This document shows, in pieces, positions 33,248 to 43,353 of a stretch of 64,000 bases of DNA. The stretch covers positions 12,018,741-12,082,740 of the forward strand of contig CM055107.1 of NCBI GenBank assembly GCA_029204225.1, given 5' to 3'. The notes beneath the pieces are model-generated. The model did no database searches and had not been told where the DNA came from. It saw only the letters and a program-made list of their open reading frames with translations. Origin of the DNA: Diphasiastrum complanatum (Eukaryota > Streptophyta > Lycopodiopsida > Lycopodiales > Lycopodiaceae). The translations under genes were made by a program, and so were the position numbers. Numbering within the stretch: position 1 is the first letter of the stretch; every line of letters begins with the position of its first letter.

Positions 33248-34195
33248 TACCAGAAAATAAGACACTGGGTACAGAAAGCACAAGCGGAGAAAAAAGAGCA
33301 AGAAAGAGACCATCCCACGGAACCTCCAGTCGGCGTCGAACGAGAACCGCAAACGGGCTCACCACTGCGCACTGATCAGAATGATCGGTTGCACCAATAT
33401 GAACCACCTTTTCACATGGTGGAGCCCGAGGAACCACGCACTGAAAGGCTCACACTTTTACTGTCAAGCCATATTAGTTTACCACTCGGGGAGCTATTGT
33501 GGATTGCACCACAAGCGAAAAGCCTTCTAGCTGAATGGGCCAAAGCGGATGAGGAGCCAGTAGCACTTGAGCCCATATATTGTGCAGGCTATGATGAAAC
33601 AAATAACGTCCTCCACATTGGAGCAGCATAGAAAAGTGAGGAACACAACATCACTTTGCCAATCAAACACAAAAGATACGAGGACGAGGTGGCAGTGGTA
33701 GATGGAGGATCAGGTGTCAATCTGATCTCCACTACTTTATATGAAAAATGGGGTTTACAAGGATTGAAGCCAGCAAGATTCGCCATCAAGCTAGCAGATC
33801 AATCCTATGTAAAACCAAAAGGTGTAGTTGTCGATATTCCCGTCAAGATAGCAGGCATGCAGTTTGTGATTACTTTTGTATTCATGGATATACCTGAATC
33901 TCCATCTGCATACCGAGTCTTACTGAGAAGACCATGGTTGAGGACTGCACAAGTAGTACACAACTGGGGTACAGGGAAACTCACCTTCGAGAACAGAGAA
34001 CAGGCTGTAAAGGTTGATCCAACCACATGGGCAGTGAAACCTATTGCACCCAAGGCTAATGACGGATCATCCACGACAGATCATACGATTGATCGCCCAA
34101 GGCCAGCCAAGGGAGATCACTATCATTCAGAGACGGATGTTATGAGATGGACAGATGCATTAGCAACTATTGACTGCCAGACATGTCAATATTAA
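33248..34195 (+). pseudogene. Gypsy aspartic protease region
   Basis: This continues the gag frame, with one TAG at 33629. The retropepsin active site reads VVDGGSGVNLISTTLYEKWG, with the catalytic Asp at 33701-33703, followed by the SPSAYRVLLRRPWLRTA strand. DGGSGVN in place of D(T/S)GA is typical of plant non-chromoviral gypsy elements. The preceding 120 residues are a charged linker (ERDHPTEPPVGVER and similar). The frame ends at 34193-34195, after which the reading continues one frame over. Confidence 0.85.
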
Positions 34196-34952
34196 TCAGA
34201 TCCAAAACCGAGTACCCAAATGTTACACTATGGACACACCAATCACATTTGGGATGAATATGATAAACGTAGCATGGCTGTCAGCGGAGCCTATTGAGAA
34301 CCCAGTGGACGATGATCTAGTCCCTTGGCAACATGCTCTAACTTATAATAAGGAGGTTGAGCTGACTGATGAATAGGTCCTCCACCACATGGATCCAGAT
34401 CATTACAGAACCAAGAAGGTACTAGCTCAACCACCACAAAAGTCTGCTATGGCGAAAGTTGCAAGGATCGATCCACCCAAGGCACCTATAAATAAGAAGA
34501 ATCAGTTGAAGCAATGCTACAACTAGGTGATCCGATGGAGTGACCTACCCGAAGAGGCAATAGCTACAATAGACGTTGATATTCGCAACCATGAACCCAC
34601 CAAAATGACAAAAAAGAGCAAAAAGAAGATGTTGGATTCCTTGAAGTCACTCCAGTTGGACTCAGACACAACGTCATCTTCTACATAGGTGACAGAAAAA
34701 CAAAAAATGACCAGTCGGGCCAAGATCAATATGGTGAAAGAGGAATCTCAACGAGCTCCCATTCACAAGATGCCTGATACTTTCAAGAATTATACTTTGG
34801 ACGATGTGGTAATCATGATGTCGCAAGCCCAATGAGAACCTGATCAAAGTCAGGCACCAGCGGAACAAGTCTTCGAGGGACTTGCGCGAACACAACCAAT
34901 GAATCTTGCGGAGCCAAGAGAAGCATTCCGCCAACAGTAGTCCAACATACCA
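34196..34952 (+). pseudogene. Gypsy protease-RT linker, frame-shifted
   Basis: The readable frame moves to the third frame: PWQHALTYNKEVELTDE, DLPEEAIATIDVDIRNHE, MPDTFKNYTLDDVVIMM. It is interrupted by TAG or TGA at six or more points. It is hydrophilic and Lys/Asp-rich. No domain is recognised; it corresponds to the spacer before RT in long gypsy polyproteins. Confidence 0.6.
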
Positions 34953-36077
34953 TACCCTTGGTGGACGGAGCAGTCCCCAAGGTGAGCCGTTACTACCGCT
35001 GCAACCTGAACTATACAAAACTGATCAAGTAGGAGTTGCAAAAACTGATGGACGCAGATTTCATTTACGAGATCGAGCACACATAATGGGTATCGCCGAT
35101 AGTTATAGTACCCAAGAAGAATGGCAAAATGCGGATCTGTGTGAATCTGAAGGCGCTAAATGCAGTCACCAAAAAGGACCATTTTCCTTTACCATTTACG
35201 GAAAGTGTCCTCAACAAGGTAGCTGCCGCCGAAGCCTACAGTTTTCTAGATGGCTTCAGCGGCTACAACCAAGTGAAAATAGCACCACGGAATGGGGAAC
35301 CTATGCCTATAAAGTGATGCCATTCGGACTTTGCAATGCCCCAATCACTTTCCAGCGAGTCATGCAGGCGGCATTCAAAGATTATCTGCAAAAATTTCTG
35401 GAAACTTTCTAGGACGATCTGTGTGTGCATGGACCAGATTCAGAACACTTATTCAATTTGGAGAAGGTGTTACAAAAATGCCGCGACAACCAGATCTCCC
35501 TGAATCCAGAAAAATGTCAATTATGGGTGATACATGGCTTGATACTCGACCATATAGTGTCAAGACACGAGATCGCCACAGATCTATCAAAGATCAAAAT
35601 CATTATTGATCTACCACCACCGGGGATGATCCACGAGGTCTACATTTTCATGGGTCATGTTAACTATTATAGGATCTTCATTCTTGATTTTGCGAAGTTA
35701 GCCAGACCAATCTACAAACTCACAACGGATCCAGATTGGAATGAGGAAGCCCTAAAAGCTTTTCAAAAGCTTAAGGATGCATTGGTTTCAGCACCAATCT
35801 TACGGCCACCCAATTGGTCCATTGAGTTTCACGTGCATACGGACGCATCGAAGTATGCAGTTGGAACAGTCTTAACCCAGCCAGGTGAACACAAAAAGGA
35901 TTTTCCAATTCGGTTTGCAAGTCGACAGCTCAGTGATACCGAAATGAACTATTCAACCACAGAGCGGGAAACACTGGCAATGATCTATGCGGTTAAGAAA
36001 TTTTGACATTACTTGATGGCCACATATTTTGCTTTTAATACAGACCATCAACCCTTGCTCTATCTCGTTAATAAAAC
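34953..36077 (+). pseudogene. Gypsy reverse transcriptase-RNase H
   Basis: Copies element RNA into DNA and degrades the RNA strand in the particle. RT reads IPLVDGAVPKVSRYY, WVSPIVIVPKKNGKMRICVN, ALNAVTKKDHFPLPF and SFLDGFSGYNQVKIAP, with stops at 35030 and 35084. After a shift near 35290 it continues as WGTYAYKVMPFGLCNAPITF. The YxDD box reads F-stop-DD, with a TAG at 35410-35412 in the x position. RT thumb and RNase H follow: SLNPEKCQLW, FHVHTDASKYAVGTVLTQ (Asp at 35842), YSTTERETLAMIYAVKKF, then TGA at 36004 in place of Arg, and NTDHQPLLYLVNK (Asp at 36043). Catalytic residues are kept but the reading frame is broken. Confidence 0.93.
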
Positions 36078-37480
36078 TTGCAAATCACCAGATGGCTATT
36101 TTTGTTGTTGGAATTTGATTTTCGGATAGTAATTTGCAAGGGAAAACAACACTACATGGCAGACTATGTGTCACGAATCAAGGGAAAGGAGATTGCCACC
36201 CAACCCGACGATGAGTTAGCAGATGCTGCCTTATTTTACGTGGACACAATACCAGAATGGGCTGTCGACATTGTTGAATATCTAATGCGTGGCCAACCAG
36301 ACAAATTACTACCAAAGGCGGAACAACGGAAATTGATCTTGAAGGCTAGACCTTATCAGCTGATTGTCGGCCAGTTGCATCGAAGAGGTCAAGGTGGAAT
36401 TCTTCGACGGTGTATTCTTCCTCATGAGACCACCCAGATCATTTCGCTTTCACATGAAGGCATGGGTGGGGGTCATTTTGCATCTGACATTACAGTTCGC
36501 AAGATCCTGCAATTAGGATGTTGGTGGCCAACGATTCATAAAGATACAGAGGAATACTTGAAAAAGTGCGATGTGTGCCAAAGGGCAAGGAGACCAACGA
36601 GATTGAACTATGATCTACTGCACCCAGTCTTAGCCCAAACACCGTTCGAAAAATGAGGATTGGATTATATTGGTTCAATTCAACCTGCAGCAAGGAGTTC
36701 TCAGGCTCGATACATAATCGTAGCCACAGACTACCTCACCAAATGGGTCGAAGCCAAGGCAGTAAGAGTAGCTGATGCTAGGACCATTGCCAAGTTCCTT
36801 TATGAAAATATCATTGTGCGCTTCGGATGCCTGGTGGAACTAGTTAGTGATCGCGGAAGCCATTTCATAAACGAGACCATCAAGGTCCTGTTGGAGGAAT
36901 TCGTCATGATCCACAAAACAAGTATGCCTTATTATCCTTGGGGTAATGGGCAAGCAGAATCATCCAATAAGATCTTGTGTAGCGTGCTCATGAAAATAGT
37001 TGAAGCTAGCAGATCAAATTGGGAACACAAGTTGCATGCTGCACTGTGGGCATTCAGGACAACATATAAAGGGAGCACTGATCAAACACCCTTCCAATTG
37101 GTATATGGTCAGGATGTTGTGATGCCAGTAGAGTTTTTAGTTCCTTCATTAAGGATTACCACCGCGCAACGTCTTAATGAGTCCAAATCTCTACAGCTAC
37201 ACCACGAAGTTCTGCATAAACTCTGTGAAATACGCTTACTAGTTGTGCATGCACTGGCAGCTGAAAAGGAAAGACGCAAAGCTTGGCATGATCGCAGATT
37301 ACAAAAGAAGGATCTTCATTTAGGAGATCTGGTCCTGATGTATAAAACCAAGGCGATCAAGGGGAAGTTAAAATTCACTGGCAAAGGTCCTTATAGGATC
37401 AAGTTAAAAATCAGAAAATCTCGAGATCTCGTCAAAAAACACTCTGAAAGAGCACTTTTTTCAATTTTTTTTGAGATCCC
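36078..37480 (+). pseudogene. Gypsy integrase (HHCC + DD35E)
   Basis: Joins element cDNA to host DNA. In the third frame the end of RNase H (LLLEFDFRIVICKGKQHYMA) leads into the HHCC zinc finger: SHEGMGGGHF, GCWWPTIHKD, KKCDVCQRARRP. A single TGA at 36654 replaces the Trp of the usual EKWGLDYIG. The core follows, with catalytic D at 36729 (ATDYLTKWVEAKA), D at 36849 (LVSDRGSHF) and E at 36957 (GNGQAESSNK), giving exact D35E spacing. Then come ALWAFRTTYKGSTDQTPFQL and the C-terminal KKDLHLGDLVLMYKTKAI and TGKGPYRI. Beyond about 37430 homology stops and TGCGAGAGTT repeats begin. Apart from the TGA the integrase is open for about 500 codons, the best preserved part of the element. Confidence 0.94.
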
Positions 37481-38205
37481 CTGGGAGATAGCTCTTGAAA
37501 ATTGGACAGTCACTAGATCTAATCTAGATGCATCCATGAAAATCTCTGCGAGAGTTCCTAATGGAGGAATCATCATTTTTTAGTGTATGCGAGAGTTCCC
37601 AGAAGCTGAATTTTTAGAACCCTCGCAGAGCATCAAGATCAACTTACCAACCCTTGCAAGGTGCCTAAATGGAATCAAAGCAGTGAAATTAGCCTCTCTA
37701 CATGGTCTGATCTTGAAAATCCAATCACAAGAACAAGTTGTGCGAGAGATCACTTCCTGCGAGAGTTGAACCCTCGCAGATAGTCTGAACTCTCGCAGAA
37801 CCTTTGCATAGCAGTCAAATCACCTTCTAAACTCTCGTAGACTTCCCTGAGGTCTTAGAATTTTGTGAAGAAGGTTCCTGCCAAAATTTGGGTGGAACTG
37901 AGCAAGGGAAAGTGTATCTCACCTAATATGCACTCTAAATTTCGCTATATAAGGGCTGAATTCGAGTCATTTGTCACCTTTGCTAGCGAAGCTCTGCCAA
38001 AATTTACTCTGAAATGATCAAGTTCTCTGTTTGCATCTAAACTTTCTACCAGCTGTCATATGATATTATTGAACACCAATCTGCACTCTGAACTACACTC
38101 CTTGTCTTCCAACACTCGTTATTCTCAGTTTTCTACCGTTTCCACATCTTTTTCCATTCTCCACCGTTTTTCTTACTTTTCCGACCTCTAATCATCACTG
38201 TTATC
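37481..38205 (+). repeat. Post-pol spacer with second TGCGAGAGTT array
   Basis: Four exact copies of TGCGAGAGTT/AACTCTCGCA (37547, 37588, 37758, 37788) and at least four one-mismatch copies lie in about 300 bp, again in both orientations. The remainder (37860-38205) is a pyrimidine-rich leader to the extra ORF. The array is shared only with the gag leader. Confidence 0.9.
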
Positions 38206-40371
38206 ATGGCCTCCTCATCCTCTGAAGACTCTGGCGCCAAACAGGTAATCCAGCGTGACATCCCCGAGGCCACACAGATTTGGCCTCTACCCTCGGACAC
38301 TTTGATCCAACCATGGCTACAGACAGCCAGCCCACTTCTAGCGGCAATGGGTTTTTACCCGACGCTCTTCCATTCTGAGATTAACATGGGCCTCGCCCTT
38401 CACGCTTACGCCACCTGGAACGAGGACAAGGCTCATTTCCACTTCCTATACCAAGGTACCACGTACAAGGTCAGGATTAACGCCGACTCGATGGTCACCG
38501 TTGGCATTATGTCCGGTGATCGTCAACCCATCTCCCATCGCCACGCCAAAGCTCTGATCAAACCATTCGTCGCCCAAACCACACCAGAAATTTCCATCCA
38601 GACTAACAATGGTTACCTGATAGAAGCTATCACGGAACCCGTCATTCAGGCGGCTGCGCATCTGTTGAATAACTTTCTGGTTATTTCAACATTTCACAAG
38701 GACATAATTCAGTCTACGCTGCTGAGTCAAATAGTGGAATCCTTTCTGGAATTTCCTAACCTCTCCGTTGTGCCATACGACTGGCATAGCTTCCTTATTC
38801 GAGAACTAACAAACTCCATCAAACCCAACAATCGTGAGTGAATCGCAGCAAGCCCCCTATTGTGTAACTTTGCCTGCGCACTTCTTGAGGCAAAAGTGCA
38901 CGGTTTCCAACGCTCATTCCTCCTGTCTACCCTTGTGCCACATACTAACTTTTATCCACCATCTCAAGCATCTACCTCCTCCCAACCTGCAGTTATTAAC
39001 ACAACGGCCAGCAAACCAATGTGTGGCGCTGCTTCTACATCCACATCTCCACCTGTTACCCGAAGACGTGTCTCCACTGCCGCACTAACCACTCCATCAA
39101 CCACCGGCACTTCTTCTTCCGTGCAACCCCCCACTCCGATTTCTGTTGTCGCTACCTCTCTTCATGTTCCATCCACATCTGTTTCTGTCTCCATCCCCGT
39201 TTCTTCTGTTGATACCACTCCTACTTCTCTTCCAGTGTCCACTATTCCATCCATCACCATCGCATCCTCCATCACTCCTGCCACCACCGTTGCTCCTCTC
39301 ACATTCAATCCTTCTGATTCACAACAACAAATGTCCCCCGACACTCTGGCATGGATGCAAGTTATCAATTTTTCACTCCCACGCCAGACACTTTCTGCTC
39401 CATCCTCATCTTCTTCCATACTCCACACCACCCTCCAGTTTCCCTCTGTTCCTCCCATCCTCTCGTTCGGACAAACCGTCCTCACCCCTATTTTCATAGT
39501 TATTTCTCAAACCCCACCAGCTTCACCAACAAAGGTTGGCGAGGGCAACCAACCGTTGCCTGATGGCGCATTTGTTCAAACAATTTTTATACCATCGCCA
39601 GATCGGACTGATCCCACCACCCCAGATGGCATCAGGTCCAATGAGAACCTGATAGAAGATAATGACGATGGGATTCCACCAGTCGTCGGGGCCGATACAA
39701 CACAAGCCCCTGCCAGTGCCAGTGTACCGGCTGCTCCCACAGACCTAACAACGGCGTACCAAACTCTGGGAAAATACATCCTAGATGCGGTAGCAGCCAA
39801 AGCTATTCTGGAAAGCAGGGTGCTACACTTGGCAACAAATAATACACAGCTGCGAGCAGACCTCACCAAACTGCAGCAAGAGCTGATTTTTGGCTCAACA
39901 ACACGAACAAGCAGGGCACCAGGAGATTGCCAAGCTGCAACAGAAGGAGGAGGGCCTCAACAAATATATCCAAAGCCTCTCCAACGCGTTGATTGAGGCC
40001 TCCACGAAGGTGTGAGAGCTTCAAGCTGAAGCGTCCCAACGGCTTGCCCCCATCCATGCGCAACTTACCCTTTTGGAAGCAGAGAATACGCATCTGGGGA
40101 CGGAGGTCAAAGCCCTACAAGACAACAAGCTCGTCTGGTTAGCTCAACCTGCACCGGATCGCTTTCTCAATCAGAGATGAATCTTCTACGGCGTCAAGTG
40201 CAGGTTTATAGCCAAACCTTAAACAGCTACCAGGCAGAGTTCAACAAGTATCGGGCAAGCGCAACACATGAGCTCGCCCAGGCCAAGCAAGCCCTCAAGG
40301 CGTGCCAAAAATTCACGATCCATGCTTGGAATCGGCGCGTCCAGGATTCTCCAAGGAATGTAGCTCGGTAA
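38206..40371 (+). pseudogene. Extra retroelement ORF (ORF3) with coiled coil
   Basis: The frame from the ATG at 38206 to 39994 is open for about 597 codons except for one TGA at 38839 (CGA in the presumed ancestor). The N-terminal ~210 residues form a folded-looking domain (PWLQTASPLLAAMGFYPTLF, INMGLALHAYATWNEDKAHF, YKVRINADSM, ITEPVIQAAAHLLNNF). It resembles in layout the putative plant transposon domain of Athila/Tat extra ORFs, but I cannot confirm that. A Ser/Thr/Pro-rich stretch of about 230 residues follows, then a heptad-type coiled coil (LGKYILDAVAAKAILESRVL, LRADLTKLQQEL). This continues after shifts near 39890 and 40178 (EIAKLQQKEEGLNKYIQSL, LTLLEAENTHLGTEVKAL, RRQVQVYSQTLNSYQAEF). 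Such ORFs between pol and the 3' LTR have been called envelope-like, but no signal peptide or membrane span is visible. Confidence 0.65.
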
Positions 40372-40378
40372 TATACAC

Positions 40379-41146
40379 GAGCGACTGGCAGCTGATCTTT
40401 GACTTTGTCGGAAGGTAGCGCCTTATTAGGATCAAAGAATATGGCGGGAAGAAAATCATTCCATTTAGTTTCGATCCCCATCAGGTGTTCTAAGTCCCGG
40501 GCGTAAGTGGCTGTCGCGCGGACTGTGGGATCAGGGCAATTGATATACTGGTTTTGAACGTGGTGAGAGCCCTTTTAGCATCTACATCCGTCGTCCACCC
40601 ATATTGCGATGGTCTGATCGGCCAATTAAAATTATGAAGTGTGATCTTGTCCAGAGGGGTGCCGCATTCCGCCCATTTGGATCTTCGTGTACATGGTAGG
40701 AAATGCGCGTTCACCCATAATTGTTGTGGACTTGTCACGTAGGCCTTGATGGCCGCAGGGTCTCTTTCGAATAATTGTTGACGCCACTCTAATTGTGGTT
40801 GGAGGGCGGGTAACGCTTGCAGGTCTTTGCCCTTAATTGTCTGAGCAGAAAACGATATCTGCCAACCGCCTCGAGATGACTCGTGGGGATACTTTGATAA
40901 AAATTTATTGATTTTCTCCTCCACGGACTTCGGTCTTCGGAAGGCCCGGGTGGCAGATATCGTGCGCGAACCTCTGGATGATGTGCCTTGGCTCTGGTCT
41001 CGTGTCTCAGCAACCGTATCCGTCTGCCCTTGGTCTTGGCCTTCGGACCCTTGATTTGTTTGAGATCCCCCTACTGCCTGTTGGCTTTGATCTTGGTTGG
41101 TACTAGCATGCGCAACGTCAAAATTAGGTGGCGGTGAAATTACCAC
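40379..41146 (-). pseudogene. Unknown protein family 'QLFERD', copy 1 (antisense)
   Basis: Minus-strand frame from the ATG at 41146 to 40490, then continuing after a one-base loss near 40555 to about 40380. A Gln/Asp/Ser-rich N-terminus (TNQDQSQQAVGGSQTNQG) is followed by FRRPKSVEEKINKFLSKYPH, LEWRQQLFERDPAAIKAYVT, SPQQLWVNAHFLP, TRRSKWAECGTPLDKITLHN, VDAKRALTTF and then ETKWNDFLPAIFFDPNKAL. The same protein recurs at 51.5-52.1 kb, so this is a genuine coding family and not a chance frame. I do not recognise it. It faces ORF3 tail to tail. It is either a native antisense ORF (known in some Tat-type gypsy elements) or a later insertion into ORF3. Confidence 0.6.
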
Positions 41147-41355
41147 GAGGGTGGGCTGGGCCTTCGCGTCCTATCAAGAATGGCTAACAGGAGTCCACAA
41201 GTCCATCCACACGCTCAAGGACTCGAAGAAACTGGACCGTCTCAACTTCATGGAAGACGTTATGGGTTACCTGATCCACCAGAGGGGGGCAAAGAGGATG
41301 CTATACTAAACCGGCAGAGTGCCGAGGGACCGACACTACTTCAGGCCGTGGGTCC
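41130..41355 (+). pseudogene. Possible ORF3 tail before 3' LTR
   Basis: The plus-strand third frame reads ASYQEWLTGVHKSIHTLKDS, KKLDRLNFMEDVMGYLIHQR, a TAA, then TGRVPRDRHYFRPW up to the LTR edge. GC content and codon use resemble ORF3. It may be the C-terminus of ORF3 separated by the antisense segment. A clear polypurine tract is not adjacent to the LTR; AGAGGGGGGCAAAGAGG (41281-41297) is the nearest purine run. Confidence 0.4.
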
Positions 41356-41451
41356 TGTTGGGGGTATTCCCAACAAAGTGTAAATAAATAAAATCATCCA
41401 ATAAAATGTGTTGCAAGGGCATGACATCCTGCATGTATAAGCCCATGACCC
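41356..41451 (+). mobile_element. 3' LTR fragment of the large gypsy element
   Basis: It matches the first ~95 bp of the 5' LTR (TGTTGGGGGTATTCCCAACA, ATAAATAAAATCATCCAATA, TGACATCCTGC, TATAAGCCCATG) with scattered substitutions. Similarity ends abruptly at about 41451, and the remaining ~720 bp are not found downstream. A deletion or a recombination breakpoint therefore fused the LTR edge to a GC-rich gene start. Confidence 0.88.
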
Positions 41452-41676
41452 TTGAGATGGAGGCCACCCCTAATTGGCATAGCAAAATACATATTCTTGT
41501 ACAAGATTTGCCAAGGACTGGAAGCGCTTCCTTGGTTGGGTGCGATTCGAATGGAGCGCATCCGCCCTCCCTCATGGCGCCTCTCTCGAAAAGCCACACC
41601 GGACAGAAGGGAAAGGCGAGGAGAGAAGAGGAGAGGAGAGTGGATCGCGTTTTGGCATGCGAGCATTGGAATCAAG

Positions 41677-42861
41677 ATGAGCGACACCGATGAGCGTGAA
41701 GCGCTGGAGCGCAGCATCCACAGGTACCTGGGCATAGAAATCGATGCTGCAATCGCATGCAGAACCAGTCCTTCTCTTGAACAATTAGCCGAGGATGAAA
41801 ACTCCAAGGAATCAAAGCGCGCAGAGCGCAGAGCAGCGCTCCGGCGGGGATGGTTGGAAGCAGGCAGTCCCAGAGATATCAGGTCTGAAGCCTTCCCCCT
41901 GGATCTTTTGCCGATCAAAGTAGCTCATGAATTGAAAGCTTGGAGACACAGGTTTGAGGAAGTCAAAGCATGTTTTCGTCATTCAAGCATAAGTTACAGG
42001 GAGTTCAAGAACAGGTGCGCGTTTAGCTGCCCTCGAGCTGGCGATGCAACAGAGACAACGTGTTCACGGGATCTTGCGGGGCCGTCTCAAGATCCACCGG
42101 CACCACCACAGCTCTCTGCTCATAATTTCAATCAAGAATTTCGTCCTGTACAGCTAGCCACCCCGATTCCTCATCAGCTTACCTCCATCACTGAAAGCTG
42201 CAGTGTATCTAATTCCACAAGGCAAAATTCCAGGACAAAACTTCTCATACTCCAAAAAGATAGCATCGCATGCATAACGGGCGATAGATACCCCTTCATG
42301 ACACTCACAGATGAATGTACTGGAAAAGGCTCCGTTCACAATTTTCATTTTTATCCTCACATTGTGGCCGATGAGTTACCATCGCCAGATCTAAACTATC
42401 CTGCGGTATTTTTTGAAGCAAAACTTATGCAAGGTGAGGTTTCCTCACAGCATATCGGTAATAAACAACAAACAACATACAACTTCAAGATATGTTATCA
42501 GATCTGTGTTGAATGTGCCGAAGCCAAGATCTCAACACAAGCAGGACCACTAGCGACAACCACAGGAAGAACAGTTTCCGTCAATAAACCAGAAGTTCAA
42601 GAATATTATAGATCGAAAGTCCCAGAATATTATGGATCGGACGTTGCAGATTGTTATGAGCATCACATTTACCCCGAGATAGGGTTGCATCATGATGTGC
42701 TTGAAAGGATCCAAAGCCAGAAGTATAAGCAACTGTCGCCTCCTGTTCAAGTGGATCGGAAGTTTGATGGTAAGATTGCAAAGTATTTTACTAGGAACAA
42801 GCTGTTTGATCCATCTGTTGATGAACGCCAATTCTGTAAGTTCATTCCTTGTACAGACTAG
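41677..42861 (+). CDS. Uninterrupted 394-aa ORF of unknown family
   Basis: The longest clean ORF in the window. I chose the ATG at 41677 (AAGATGAGC) because upstream in-frame codons run through GA-rich, leader-like sequence into the LTR fragment. The N-terminal ~90 residues are charged and helical (ERSIHRYLGIEIDAAIA, KRAERRAALRRGWLEAG, VAHELKAWRHRFEEVKACF). The middle is Pro/Ser-rich. The C-terminal ~190 residues look folded (TKLLILQKDSIACITGDRYP, SVHNFHFYPHIVADELP, YNFKICYQICVECAEAK), with a short internal repeat EYYRSK/EYYGSD and the ending KIAKYFTRNKLFDPSVDERQ. I recognise no domain. It could be a host gene exon, a retrocopy or an accessory ORF of another element. It is unusually GC-rich at its start compared with its neighbours. 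Confidence 0.55.
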   Translation: MSDTDEREALERSIHRYLGIEIDAAIACRTSPSLEQLAEDENSKESKRAERRAALRRGWLEAGSPRDIRSEAFPLDLLPIKVAHELKAWRHRFEEVKACFRHSSISYREFKNRCAFSCPRAGDATETTCSRDLAGPSQDPPAPPQLSAHNFNQEFRPVQLATPIPHQLTSITESCSVSNSTRQNSRTKLLILQKDSIACITGDRYPFMTLTDECTGKGSVHNFHFYPHIVADELPSPDLNYPAVFFEAKLMQGEVSSQHIGNKQQTTYNFKICYQICVECAEAKISTQAGPLATTTGRTVSVNKPEVQEYYRSKVPEYYGSDVADCYEHHIYPEIGLHHDVLERIQSQKYKQLSPPVQVDRKFDGKIAKYFTRNKLFDPSVDERQFCKFIPCTD

Positions 42862-42930
42862 GACAAAAAATCCCCCTAAGCCAAGAATTCCCTTGATTGC
42901 TGTGCAGTAGGGATATGTTGAGCCTTGTGA

Positions 42931-42957
42931 GGGGGGGGGGGGGGGGGGGGGGGGGGG
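42931..42957. repeat. Poly(G) tract, 27 bp
   Basis: Uninterrupted G run 70 bp after the stop codon of the 394-aa ORF. Its length may be inexact for technical reasons. Confidence 0.95.
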
Positions 42958-43001
42958 CTCAGCCTTCTTGTGAATGAACATTAATGTATTGTGCCTATAA
43001 G

Positions 43002-43353
43002 ATGCTAGTGCAAAGTAATTACCTATGCAACAACAAGAATCTCTTCATTTGTTTTAAAACACTTACCCGAAATAATGCTAGTGCAAAGTAACAACTAGTG
43101 CACCAATACAAAAACATTGACTATTTTGAAGCAATCAGAGAAAATAATGTTGGTGCAAAGTAATTGTTAGCACAACAACAAAGAATTTATCTTTTGGAAA
43201 CAATCATATAGTATGATGCTAGTGCAAAGTAATTATTATCACAACAACAAAGGATATATTATTTTGAAACAAGTAGGTTGTCTGATGCTAGTGCAAAGCA
43301 CCTGCTATTGCAACAACATAAAAAAAAATTTATTGTTTCAAAACAAATTAGTA
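43002..43353. repeat. ~70-bp diverged tandem repeat, five units
   Basis: ATGCTAGTGCAAAG or a close variant starts at 43002, 43075, 43147, 43216 and 43285 (periods 73, 72, 69, 69). Each is followed by TAATTnnTAnCACAACAACA and TATTTTGAAACAA-like blocks. A sixth, isolated ATGATGCTAGTGCAAACTA is near 43579. Confidence 0.88.

Noticed and set aside
34906-35412. A 168-aa protein in a single frame
   Set aside because: Only its last ~40 residues are RT; the first part is the wrong frame for RT, which reads one frame over until about 35290.
38860-39996. Separate 378-aa gene starting at the ATG at 38860
   Set aside because: It is in the same frame as 38206-38841 and is separated only by one TGA; better treated as one decayed ORF3.
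41452-41676. Longer N-terminus for the 394-aa ORF from the ATG at 41452
   Set aside because: This part is GA-rich, leader-like sequence, and the start sits at the LTR breakpoint; the ATG at 41677 is the more natural start.
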